Source of the DNA: CALUVN01 sp944323595
GTDB lineage: Bacteria; Cyanobacteriota; Vampirovibrionia; Gastranaerophilales; Gastranaerophilaceae
Length of the DNA stretch: 64,000 nucleotides
Reading direction: 5' to 3'
Assembly (NCBI GenBank): GCA_963931255.1
Contig: OZ006972.1
Location: 496,001-560,000 of the forward strand
Of this stretch, positions 8,751 to 20,433 are shown one piece after another (the first letter of the stretch is position 1; each line of letters opens with the position of its first letter). A model generated the notes under the pieces. It ran no database searches. It worked only from the letters and a program-made list of their open reading frames with translations, and had not been told where the DNA came from. The translations under genes and the position numbers were made by a program.

Positions 8751-8868
8751 TTGTAAACAAATATTACAAAAAATTTGAATATATTTAAAGTTTTAACTGA
8801 AAAATGCCGATAACATGAACAAAAGGACTACATGTTACTAAGATAATTGAAAGGCAAAAGTTACACAA

Positions 8869-10512
8869 ATGGGATTGGCAGCATCACAAGCAAGATTTTT
8901 AGCCATAACAGCGAGAAAAACCCAGTGCGAATTGCAATCAACGCAAATCGCACAGGATAAACTGTCAATCAGTAACGAATTAACAGAAGCAACTGAAGAT
9001 TATCAAAGTGCATTAAATGCTACAAAATTAATCTGGGATTCAGACGGTACAGGTGAAAATACATACAACGTATCTTATAACCTTTTAATGACACCGTCAG
9101 CAGCAAATATGTATGACCCGTATCTGGTAACCGATTCATCAGGCAAAATTGCACTGACAACTGCAATGGCAACTGCCGCACAACAAGCAGGTATTGATCC
9201 TAAAGGCGGCACCACTCCATCTGAAGCAGGAAGAATCGATTTTATTAATGCCTTAGTTAATGCCGGTGTTATTACAGGTTCAACAGGAAGTACTATTTTA
9301 GACAACGCTTATTCTGAATCAGCCGGTGTTGGCGGTGTACCGTTGGACAAAACAACAGCTTATGCTGTTTCTAACCAAACTTTGGCTAACTATCTGTCAG
9401 ATGAAGCCTATAAATTAAATATTGCTGACATTCTTGGCACTTTTGGAGAATCAGAATTTGCTACAGAGAAAAAAGGCGGTGTAAGCATTGCTATTAATGG
9501 TAATGCAATGTCTAGCGTTGACGCAATGAGAGACTTAACCCTTGGAGATCTGTTAAATAACGAATATACATTCCTTGCATCCGGTGGAGATAACCAAGGA
9601 GTAGAGCCGGGAAGTGCAAATTTCAATGAATTTCTTACTGCAGTCTTTGGTGGTACTGATAATACATCCATTCCGGATTTAAGCACTAACACATCCTCTA
9701 TTTTTGGTAAAATTGCTAATATGCTAACACAACTTTTAGGAGTTGATGACGCAAGTCAAAAAGCTCTGGATTTTGCATATAAGAAAATAATGCAAAATTA
9801 TACAAATCCGGATAGAGCTGTCAGTGCAGGCTCACCAGGTTCAACAACTGACGCTTATAATTCAGCAAATTCAAAAGCTAACGAATATAACGCCGTTACA
9901 TACACATCAGATGAGGATCTTAATAAAAAAGAAAATGCATACAATGCTGTTAATCTGTCAAACATTGTAAGCTCTTTCCTCACATATTATGCACAACAAA
10001 TATCAAGCAGTGATTATTCTGTAAGCAGAATAGACGAAAACTGCTATTACGTAACAGATGATATGACATATATGTATGAACTTGCAAATGAAAATGCGGT
10101 AACAGAAAAAGATTTGTTAATCACAGACTTCTATAACTCTTTATATAACAACATCTGCGCAAATGGATGGACAGGTGCATACGGAGATTATTTAGAAGAT
10201 GATAAATATCTGCAACATGCATTGAAAAACGGTCAATTATTCATATCTGTACTTGCAACAGACGGATATTATTATCAGGAAGTATACAACGATAACGGAT
10301 ATCTGGTTGAAATCACTGATGAAGACGCAATTGCACAGGCAGAACTTGAATTTGAAATCATCAAGAGCAAGCTTAATGCTAAAGAAGAAAAACTTGATCT
10401 TGAAATGAAAAATGTTGATATGGAAATATCATCACTCACAACTGAATATGATACAGTTAAAAACCTTATCAGCAAAAATATTGAAAAAGTATTCACAATG
10501 TTCCAATCATAA
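8869..10512 (+). CDS. AASQAR-type long structural/secreted protein of unknown function
   Basis: 547 residues. A TGA codon lies seven codons upstream in frame, so the start MGLAASQARFLAITARK is fixed. The protein has conserved ends and a variable middle: an N-terminal amphipathic helix (AASQARxLxITARK, then SISNELTEATEDYQSAL), a Gly/Ser/Thr/Asn-rich central ~380 residues, and a C-terminal coiled coil ending IEKVFTMFQ. A decayed paralogue lies at 60886-62127 with the same two ends. The conserved-end, variable-middle plan recalls flagellin- or hook-type self-assembling proteins, but I have no family evidence for that. No signal peptide is visible. Confidence 0.8.
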   Translation: MGLAASQARFLAITARKTQCELQSTQIAQDKLSISNELTEATEDYQSALNATKLIWDSDGTGENTYNVSYNLLMTPSAANMYDPYLVTDSSGKIALTTAMATAAQQAGIDPKGGTTPSEAGRIDFINALVNAGVITGSTGSTILDNAYSESAGVGGVPLDKTTAYAVSNQTLANYLSDEAYKLNIADILGTFGESEFATEKKGGVSIAINGNAMSSVDAMRDLTLGDLLNNEYTFLASGGDNQGVEPGSANFNEFLTAVFGGTDNTSIPDLSTNTSSIFGKIANMLTQLLGVDDASQKALDFAYKKIMQNYTNPDRAVSAGSPGSTTDAYNSANSKANEYNAVTYTSDEDLNKKENAYNAVNLSNIVSSFLTYYAQQISSSDYSVSRIDENCYYVTDDMTYMYELANENAVTEKDLLITDFYNSLYNNICANGWTGAYGDYLEDDKYLQHALKNGQLFISVLATDGYYYQEVYNDNGYLVEITDEDAIAQAELEFEIIKSKLNAKEEKLDLEMKNVDMEISSLTTEYDTVKNLISKNIEKVFTMFQS

Positions 10513-10542
10513 GATAAATAATATTACACATTACACATAACT

Positions 10543-10574
10543 GCAGGTTGTCAAATTTGACTAACCTGCCTTTT
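10543..10574 (+). terminator. Intrinsic terminator after the AASQAR gene
   Basis: Stem GCAGGTT / AACCTGC enclosing the inner palindrome GTCAAATTTGAC, followed by CTTTT. Confidence 0.75.
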
Positions 10575-10591
10575 AATGTTTAAATAGCGTT

Positions 10592-11194
10592 ATGAATTAT
10601 ATTTTTTACGGGTTGATTGTATTTTCGATAATAATAGGAGCCATAAACGGCAGACTTCAGGAAGTTGTAAACTCAATACTTCTTGGTGCTGAATTATCCG
10701 TAAAAGTTGCATTTTCACTGATAGGAATCATGGCATTCTGGCTGGGTATAATGAAAATTGCAGAAAAAAGCGGGCTTGTAGAATTTATCTCAAAACTGAT
10801 AAAACCTGTTACAAAAAAACTTTTTAATGAAATACCTGAAAATTCGCCAGCAATCGGGGATATTGCAATGAGCGTTTCAGCAAACGCTCTCGGGCTTACA
10901 AATGCCGCAACGCCCATCGGCATAAAAGCAATGGAAGAATTACAAAAACATAACAAAGATAAATCAACAGCCTCCAATGCTATGTGTATGTTTCTGGCAA
11001 TGAATACTGCAGGATTTCAATTAATACCGGCAACCGTAATTGCGGTTTTAATAGGAATAGGCTATAAAAATCCGACAGAAATTATTGCACCTACACTTTT
11101 AGTAACAACTATTGCCTTTATATCTGCAATTATACTGGCTAAAGTATTCGAAAAATTCTGGACACCTCAAAAAGAAAACGGAGGTGACGAATAA
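10592..11194 (+). CDS. spmA: SpmA-like membrane protein (nucleoside-recognition Gate domain)
   Basis: 200 residues with several transmembrane helices. The conserved family core is visible: a helix around AFWLGIMKIAEKSGL, then LFNEIPENSPAIGDIAMSVSAN, ALGLTNAATPIG and AMCMFLAMNTAGFQLIP. SpmA/SpmB form the two halves of the Gate-domain membrane family, named for spore core dehydration in Bacillus but widespread in non-sporulating Gram-negatives. It is coupled to spmB: the last base of its TAA is the first base of the next ATG. The transported molecule is unknown. Confidence 0.88.
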   Translation: MNYIFYGLIVFSIIIGAINGRLQEVVNSILLGAELSVKVAFSLIGIMAFWLGIMKIAEKSGLVEFISKLIKPVTKKLFNEIPENSPAIGDIAMSVSANALGLTNAATPIGIKAMEELQKHNKDKSTASNAMCMFLAMNTAGFQLIPATVIAVLIGIGYKNPTEIIAPTLLVTTIAFISAIILAKVFEKFWTPQKENGGDE

Positions 11195-11727
11195 TGTTTC
11201 AAGCAATAATGAATTTTTTATCACTCTGGGCACTTCCAGCAATTATAATCCTAATCTTAACCGTAGGCTTAGCAAAAAAAGTTCCGCTCTATGAAACATT
11301 TACAGACGGAGCAAAAGACGGATTTAAAGTTGCAGTCAATATAATTCCGTACCTTGTGGCAATAATCGTCGGAATATCAATGTTCAGAGCCTCAGGCGCA
11401 ATAGAAATGCTGGGAAATGCTTGCTCGGGAATACTTACAGCACTAAAAATTCCAGCAGAAGTTTTGCCTATAATGATTGTACGTCCGCTTTCCGGCTCCG
11501 CGGCACTCGGGGTATTTTCGGATATTGCTCACACACTGGGGCCTGACGATTATGCAACGAAGTTATCCGCCGTAATGATAGGCAGCAGCGAAACAACTTT
11601 TTATGTTCTTGCTGTATATTTCGGCGCAATCGGTATCTCAAAAATTCGTTATGCCTTACTTGTCGGCTTACTGGCTGATTTTATCGGAATTGCCGCAGCA
11701 GTTTTGGTGTGTCACTGCATGTTCTAG
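11194..11727 (+). CDS. spmB: SpmB-like membrane protein (Gate domain)
   Basis: 177 residues, hydrophobic. The family motifs IVRPLSGSAALGVFSDI, GPDDYATKLSAVMIGSSETTFYVLAVYFGAIGI and a final membrane helix are present. It is read from an ATG overlapping the stop of spmA, so the two subunits are made together. Its 3' end overlaps the 3' end of the opposite-strand zinc-ribbon gene by 47 bases, so the two genes converge tail to tail. Confidence 0.88.
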   Translation: MFQAIMNFLSLWALPAIIILILTVGLAKKVPLYETFTDGAKDGFKVAVNIIPYLVAIIVGISMFRASGAIEMLGNACSGILTALKIPAEVLPIMIVRPLSGSAALGVFSDIAHTLGPDDYATKLSAVMIGSSETTFYVLAVYFGAIGISKIRYALLVGLLADFIGIAAAVLVCHCMF

Positions 11728-12061
11728 CAGCATCGGTCCAGCTTTGGGTAAACTCTTTATATTCATTAGGAACAACTGTTTTAATTAAAACAGCATAATT
11801 TATATCTATAAAATTAATCTTAGGCACTCTTTCGACAACAAATTCATGAGCACCGCAGTTGTGGCAGAATTTTTCCTGCGGCACAATCTGCCCATTTTTA
11901 ATCATAGACTGCAGCTTAACGCCGCAGCAGGAACAACGTGTCAGATACCATTGATTTTCGATTAATTCACCGCAATCAGGGCAATATGTTACATCGGCAT
12001 CAACAGGCACCTTTTCATGACAACAATCTTTACTTCCGAATAAAAACTCCATTAACATCAT
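11681..12061 (-). CDS. Zinc-ribbon protein of unknown function
   Basis: 126 residues with paired cysteine knuckles: CC near residue 14, YCPDCG, RCSCCG and FCHNCG. The spacing suggests two zinc ribbons. The C-terminal third (FVVERVPKINFIDINYAVLIKTVVPNEY) has no recognised motif. The first codons are ATG ATG TTA ATG. The third methionine (12052) may be the true start, because no strong Shine-Dalgarno favours the first. The gene runs into the 3' end of spmB on the opposite strand. A nucleic-acid or protein-binding role is a guess from the ribbons. Confidence 0.7.
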   Translation of the reverse strand: MMLMEFLFGSKDCCHEKVPVDADVTYCPDCGELIENQWYLTRCSCCGVKLQSMIKNGQIVPQEKFCHNCGAHEFVVERVPKINFIDINYAVLIKTVVPNEYKEFTQSWTDAARTCSDTPKLLRQFR

Positions 12062-12100
12062 AATTTTTATTTAATGATGAAAATTAAAAAGTCAACAAAA

Positions 12101-12490
12101 TTATTTATTCAATTGATAAATATCAAAATTCAGCCTAAATGCAATAAAAAGCCATATTACATAAGGAAGTTGAAGAATGCCTAACAAAATTGAAATATCA
12201 AAAAACAATCCTGCCATACAAATAACCGTAATAAGCAACAGGAAACTATCAACAAGAGCCCAGCCGATTTTTTTATACTTAAAAAATAACGGCGTCCATA
12301 AGAGATTTAAGATGAGTTGCAAAAAGAAAAGCGGAATTGCAAAAAATTTTGCAAAACTCATAGGCTGAAAATAAAAAATAATAAAAGAAATACCCATAAG
12401 AATATACAAAAAAGTCCAGACCGGACGGAAAATTTTCCTATCCGGAGCATAAAGCGGCTTTTGAATTTCATCATAGAAGTTGAAGTCCAT
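12101..12490 (-). CDS. tspO: TspO/MBR-family membrane protein
   Basis: 129 residues from ATG MDFNFYDEIQKPLYAP. A longer TTG-started version begins at 12532. Neither has a clear ribosome binding site. Five hydrophobic helices are predicted. Family hallmarks are KPxYAPDRKIFRPVWTFLYILMG at the start of the barrel, QLILNLLWTPLFFKYK, and a late LPYVIWLFIAFRLN. TspO proteins bind porphyrins and other hydrophobic ligands in bacterial envelopes and often act in stress or tetrapyrrole regulation. Its neighbours give no further clue. Confidence 0.85.
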   Translation of the reverse strand: MDFNFYDEIQKPLYAPDRKIFRPVWTFLYILMGISFIIFYFQPMSFAKFFAIPLFFLQLILNLLWTPLFFKYKKIGWALVDSFLLLITVICMAGLFFDISILLGILQLPYVIWLFIAFRLNFDIYQLNK

Positions 12491-12537
12491 AATGTAATAA
12501 TAAACATTTGCACCACAAATTACATTAGACAAAATAA

Positions 12538-13023
12538 TTATTTATTATTAAAAAGCTTATAAAACTGGTCATTCAGCCAGCCCAAAGGACTAAAAGGTTT
12601 AGCAACAGAAGTAATCCCGTCAAGGGTTTTAACAGGAGTTGAATATTTTCCGGAATCTCCTTTGCGCAAGAGATAAATAGAACCGTCAGGAGAAATTGAT
12701 TGCTCACCGGTTTTATCAAAAGCACGGGTCATGGAAGATTTGCCTGGATTAACCACAACAGAACTTAAATGAACACCTTTATTTTTTGTAAAATCCCAGC
12801 TATCTACGACAGAAGATGTATCAGAAAGAATTGTTTTATTTACTCTTTTTGTAACATTTCCCTGTTCAGAAAGTTGAATTGCATAACTGCCATTAGGGGC
12901 TATCGTTCTTTGAATTAAAAGCTTAGGATTACGTTTGCCGTAACGGTATGTATAAACACAGCCGTTTTCTAAGATTTGTCCGCCTTGCTGAACTGCTTTT
13001 TGAAAAATTTTTGAAACAGACAT
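12538..13023 (-). CDS. Orphan protein, unknown function
   Basis: 161 residues with a good TAGGAG site before the ATG. The first helix (MSVSKIFQKAVQQGGQILENG) is followed by a beta-rich part with short repeats such as LLIQRTIAPNGSYAIQLSE and SISPDGSIYLLRK. No signal peptide, transmembrane helix or known motif is visible. It is the first gene downstream of the rRNA operon on the same strand, and a 5S-like fragment precedes it. Confidence 0.65.
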   Translation of the reverse strand: MSVSKIFQKAVQQGGQILENGCVYTYRYGKRNPKLLIQRTIAPNGSYAIQLSEQGNVTKRVNKTILSDTSSVVDSWDFTKNKGVHLSSVVVNPGKSSMTRAFDKTGEQSISPDGSIYLLRKGDSGKYSTPVKTLDGITSVAKPFSPLGWLNDQFYKLFNNK

Positions 13024-13120
13024 TTTGAACTCCTATCTATTTACATGTTAATTCCTAAATTACAAAAAACTGTAAAAAAAATTTTTTGCATTTTTTCTGT
13101 TTAATCTTTAAGAGCAGCTC

Positions 13121-13220
13121 TATTTTCACCGATGTGAGTCTTTACGATCGTGTTCGGGATGGACTCTGCCGAACAAAACCTGACTTAATGTCTGGTTTTG
13201 TGAGAGGGGGTGGTTTCCTC
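13121..13220 (-). pseudogene. Truncated chimeric 5S rRNA copy 3
   Basis: Same chimeric 5' half as copy 2, including the hairpin insert, and the 5S core around CCATCCCGAAC and GTAAAGACTCACATCGGTG. The 3' half of the 5S stops at GGTGAAAATA, where unrelated sequence begins. One base differs from copies 1 and 2 (GATCG for GACCG). It cannot form helix I and is not a functional 5S. Confidence 0.75.
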
Positions 13221-13231
13221 TTTCTACATTT

Positions 13232-13267
13232 AAAAAAGACCTTAAATTGAATTATCAATCTAAGGTC
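13232..13267 (-). terminator. Intrinsic terminator after 5S-like copy 2
   Basis: 13-bp stem GACCTTAGATTGA / TCAATTTAAGGTC with a 4-nt loop, followed by TTTTTT. Same hairpin and T-run as the terminator after the real 5S. Confidence 0.85.
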
Positions 13268-13276
13268 GCAAATTTA

Positions 13277-13419
13277 GGTGCTGGCAACGAGCTATCTTCC
13301 CAGGCGGTGGCCCGCCAAGTATTTTCACCGATGTGAGTCTTTACGACCGTGTTCGGGATGGACTCTGCCGAACAAAACCTGACTTAATGTCTGGTTTTGT
13401 GAGAGGGGGTGGTTTCCTC
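13277..13419 (-). pseudogene. Chimeric 5S rRNA-like copy 2 with a 45-nt hairpin insert
   Basis: The 3' two-thirds is identical to the real 5S. Helix I's 5' strand and loop A are missing. At 13362-13406 the four bases GTAC (plus-strand reading) of helix III are replaced by 45 nt that fold as a hairpin (ACAAAACC.GAC / GTC.GGTTTTGT, closed by CTCT/AGAG). It has its own terminator. It is a decayed or rearranged 5S, or possibly a stable small RNA. Confidence 0.75.
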
Positions 13420-13430
13420 TTTTCTACATT

Positions 13431-13466
13431 AAAAAAGACCTTAAATTGAATTATCAATCTAAGGTC
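13431..13466 (-). terminator. Intrinsic terminator of the rRNA operon
   Basis: 13-bp stem GACCTTAGATTGA / TCAATTTAAGGTC followed by TTTTTT, starting 10 nt after the 3' end of the intact 5S. This is the primary end of the rrn transcript. Confidence 0.9.
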
Positions 13467-13475
13467 GCAAATTTA

Positions 13476-13593
13476 GGTGCTGGCAACGAGCTATCTTCCC
13501 AGGCGGTGGCCCGCCAAGTATTTTCACCGATGTGAGTCTTTACGACCGTGTTCGGGATGGGTACGGGTGGTTTCCTCACTCTTGGTCACCAGC
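13476..13593 (-). rRNA. rrf: 5S ribosomal RNA
   Basis: About 118 nt. Helix I pairs GCTGGT at the 5' end with GCCAGC at the 3' end. Helix II pairs GTGAG with CTCAC, and helix III pairs CCGT with ACGG around the loop C motif CCATCCCGAAC. It is the third gene of the operon, 216 nt after 23S. The spacer holds a GC hairpin (13740-13759) but no tRNA. Confidence 0.92.
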
Positions 13594-13809
13594 GAATTCT
13601 TTTAGCCTACGCTGGAAATTGCATAATTGTTATAAGCTACGCTTTCATCAATTTCCTGTCCTTTTAACCATTGCTTCCAAATTATTGACGCGTCGTAATT
13701 CTTCACTCCGCTTCATTCCTGCTCTGCAGTCTTTCCGCTCCGCCGAATTCCTCCGGCGGACGAACTCGCTCGCTTGCGCTCGCTCCGTTCTGGTCAAAAT
13801 TTGTTAGGA

Positions 13810-16812
<3,003 letters not shown>

Positions 16813-17205
16813 ATTGTATTGTCCTCTTTCGATTTCAATACCTTTAGTTCATTGATGATTACGTATATATTATTTTAGATAACAGTTTTCTTGTTTCTCT
16901 ATATCTAATATATCGCTTATAACCTTATGCAATTTTCAATGTACAGTTCCGGTCGTACACCGGAAACAAAATAGTCTGAAAACAACTTATTGATCCCTGG
17001 TCTCCAATATAAAGTTAAATGATAGGTCAAATCTTTATATCTTCTTTGACCTCGACCTGGAAACTGTTTCTCGTAAATCCAAAACTCTTGGATTATTTCC
17101 GCTCAGAAAGTTCGGTACTTCGCTTCTTAAATCCTTACGGATTTCTTTCGCTCCGCTAACTTTCTTCGCATGCGCGTTATCACGCACGAAAAAATCCGCT
17201 CCCTA
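16813..17205 (-). other. 16S-23S internal transcribed spacer, no tRNA genes
   Basis: 393 bp, AT-rich near 23S and more structured near 16S (for example AAATCCTTACGGATTT). I found no tRNA-Ile, tRNA-Ala or other cloverleaf on either strand. Confidence 0.75.
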
Positions 17206-18726
<1,521 letters not shown>

Positions 18727-18937
18727 TCAGAAAGTTTTTATTTCCTTTGTCCTATATCTCTATAGAACGCTCGAACTCTTTTCGTTGTCCCTATCTTTTC
18801 TCTCAGAATCAACAAGTTTATCGTTTTCAGCTATTCTGTTTTCAATGTGCGACATTTTATTTTAACCGATTTCAGAAAACTCTATTCTCTTTATCGGGGT
18901 CGTGTAAATCATTTGCAGCATCCTTGCCGCAATTTTT

Positions 18938-18966
18938 ATTATTAATCAGTAAAAAAAAATAATCAA
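18938..18966 (-). promoter_or_regulatory. Probable rRNA operon promoter
   Basis: -35 TTGATT (18961-18966) and -10 AATAAT (18938-18943) on the minus strand, spaced by exactly 17 bases, about 200 nt before the 16S. Further upstream, 19026-19040 holds a small palindrome (TGTGCTTTAAGCACA). The rest of 18970-19260 is AT-rich with no gene. Confidence 0.55.
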
Positions 18967-19314
18967 GTATTTTTTCTTAGCTATTTATAATTTCTTTTAA
19001 ATTCTAGTGTTTTTAAAGTTCGCTGTGCTTTAAGCACATGACTAATTCTATTTAAAAAAAATTTTAAAATCAATAGTAATTTTTAAAAAATTTTCAATAT
19101 TTTTCTGCATTTTTGCGGAAAGTTTTGAAATACAAGCATTTTGACGGTTAATAAAACTTTATAATTACAAATTTTGACTTACAAAACACTCTTTTACAGA
19201 CGAATATATGCAAAAAAAGTTTCCGAATTCCTCAATTAATTAAAGGATGTTTTTTCGAAAAAAATAGTGCATACTATTATCAAAGTATCGGCAAATAAAA
19301 GAGGGAGAAAAATC

Positions 19315-19749
19315 ATGATGAACACCTTAAAAAAATATTCAGTAGTACTTGCGGTATTTATGGCATTCACCGGTGCTGCGTTTGCTGACGGGAACGCTTT
19401 TACACCTATCAACTTTGATGATACTTCTTACAGTACTCCGCCAAGCACAACACCGAATTTTTCAAATCTTTCCAGCAGCAATTCTACTACAACATCAGGA
19501 GATGCAACTAATGTTCAAAGCCTGCCCGGAAACAGCAAGATGCAAAATGCAATTTTAGAACTTGATAATGCACAAATTGACGTCAGAAATGATTTACTAA
19601 ACTACAAAGCAAAATATGCTGATATTGATGCACAGTATCAGGTTTTAAAATCCGAAAGAAAAGCTCTTTCAAAACAAATCAAAGATATCGAAAGACGTAT
19701 TAAAAAAATAGAAAAAGACAAAGCTAATATTAAAAAGAACATGCTTTAA
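19315..19749 (+). CDS. Secreted coiled-coil protein
   Basis: 144 residues from ATG ATG preceded by GAGGGAG. An upstream in-frame GTG at 19267 is disfavoured because it would bury the signal peptide. A Sec signal peptide is clear (KKYSVVLAVFMAFTGAAFA, cleavage before DGNAF). After a Ser/Thr/Pro-rich linker comes a heptad-patterned charged helix (LDNAQIDVRNDLLNYKAKY to the C-terminus with many Lys/Glu). Probably periplasmic or surface-bound. Function unknown. It has its own terminator. Confidence 0.75.
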   Translation: MMNTLKKYSVVLAVFMAFTGAAFADGNAFTPINFDDTSYSTPPSTTPNFSNLSSSNSTTTSGDATNVQSLPGNSKMQNAILELDNAQIDVRNDLLNYKAKYADIDAQYQVLKSERKALSKQIKDIERRIKKIEKDKANIKKNML

Positions 19750-19778
19750 TTTCAAAATACATTAATAATAACAACAGA

Positions 19779-19807
19779 AGAACTGCTGTAGAAGCAGTTC
19801 TTTTTTT
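19779..19807 (+). terminator. Intrinsic terminator
   Basis: Stem AGAACTGCT / AGCAGTTCT with a 5-nt loop, followed by seven T. Confidence 0.88.
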
Positions 19808-19839
19808 ATGGCAAACGTAACTTACTTCTTTCATGTTCA

Positions 19840-19876
19840 TTTCTTTCTCTTTTATTGCGAGTAAAAGAGAAAGAAA
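19840..19876. repeat. 15-bp perfect inverted repeat
   Basis: TTTCTTTCTCTTTTA and its exact reverse complement, separated by a 7-nt loop (TTGCGAG). A purine/pyrimidine-biased hairpin in the spacer before the first autotransporter. The short ORF that crosses it is not a gene. Confidence 0.75.
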
Positions 19877-19995
19877 CGCAACCAAAGAAAGAGAAAAACG
19901 CGTCCAAATGAAACGAGTGATCAGAAACTACGTTTCCGAACCTTCCTGCAGCAAACATGATGTTTGCATCAACACTACTCCTCAACATAGGAATT

Positions 19996-20048
19996 GGCGC
20001 CTGTAATAGGTGTTCAAAAAGTTTTAAATATCTTTGTAATGCCGGCTT
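19996..20048 (+). repeat. Dispersed intergenic palindromic repeat, copy A
   Basis: Core reading GGCGCCTGTAATAGGTGTTC then AAAAGTTTT..ATCTTTG..ATGCCGGCTT, with near-palindromic centre TTCAAAAAGTTTT and ends that can pair (GCC / GGC). It is preceded by the palindrome GCAAACATGATGTTTGC (19951-19967) and followed by a CCCTCGCCCC...GGGTGAGG arm. The rest of 19877-20290 holds no gene. Confidence 0.7.
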
Positions 20049-20292
20049 TTGGAGAAATAAAGAGTTCCCTCGCCCCTTGAGGGAGATGGTTAGGGTGAGG
20101 GGCTTTTAGGGGTGAGGTAAGATGTGGGGAAAGCCTTGCCCCTTGACGTGGCATTTCCTTAACAATTCTACATATTTCTTAATCTTTTCTTAAAAAACTT
20201 TTTTCTGCCAGAAATCCTTGTCTCACAATACAAATAACCATAAGTCATCCCTTTCACTTTGTAAATTTTTATTAAATGTGCTTTCTAAACAC

Positions 20293-20321
20293 TTGAATTT
20301 TTATAAAATATAGTATATAGT
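20293..20321 (+). promoter_or_regulatory. Promoter of the first autotransporter
   Basis: -35 TTGAAT (20293-20298), 17-base spacer, -10 TATAGT (20316-20321), ~35 bases ahead of the ATG at 20356. Confidence 0.6.
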
Positions 20322-20355
20322 ATAGATATATACTTTATCTTGCGAGGATATGTTT

Positions 20356-20433
20356 ATGTCAAACACGGTTTTTACTACACTGCCCAAATTAAGCAATAAT
20401 AGCCTTTTCTCCGAGGGGGGGGGGGCAAATTGA
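20356..20433 (+). promoter_or_regulatory. Poly-G switch at the start of the first autotransporter
   Basis: An ATG with good GAGGAT site (20344-20349) opens a frame that runs through eleven consecutive G (20415-20425) and ends at TGA 20431-20433. With twelve G (or nine) the same frame continues into the autotransporter. The leader would read MSNTVFTTLPKLSNNSLFSE, glycines, then the signal peptide. With eleven G, only a TTG at 20430, overlapping the TGA, can start the long frame. This is the classical arrangement of slipped-strand phase variation. Confidence 0.75.

Larger units (their letters stand above)
13121..13518 (-). repeat. 199-bp tandem duplication downstream of 5S rRNA
   Basis: The same 199-bp unit occurs twice head to tail (13121-13319 and 13320-13518), with a few substitutions and small shifts between the terminator T-run and the 5' junction. 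Each unit holds, in transcription order, the 3' half of a 5S, a terminator, and the 5' half of a chimeric 5S. The true 5S begins upstream of the first unit. Confidence 0.85.

Noticed and set aside
8751..8868. Prophage right attachment site
   Set aside because: The AT-rich gap after the last phage gene shows no tRNA end or direct repeat, and the left end of the element is outside the window, so no att pair can be tested.
19806..19988. 60-codon minus-strand ORF rich in Arg/Lys/Phe
   Set aside because: It is generated by the 15-bp inverted repeat and adjacent intergenic repeat. No start signal or homologous pattern.
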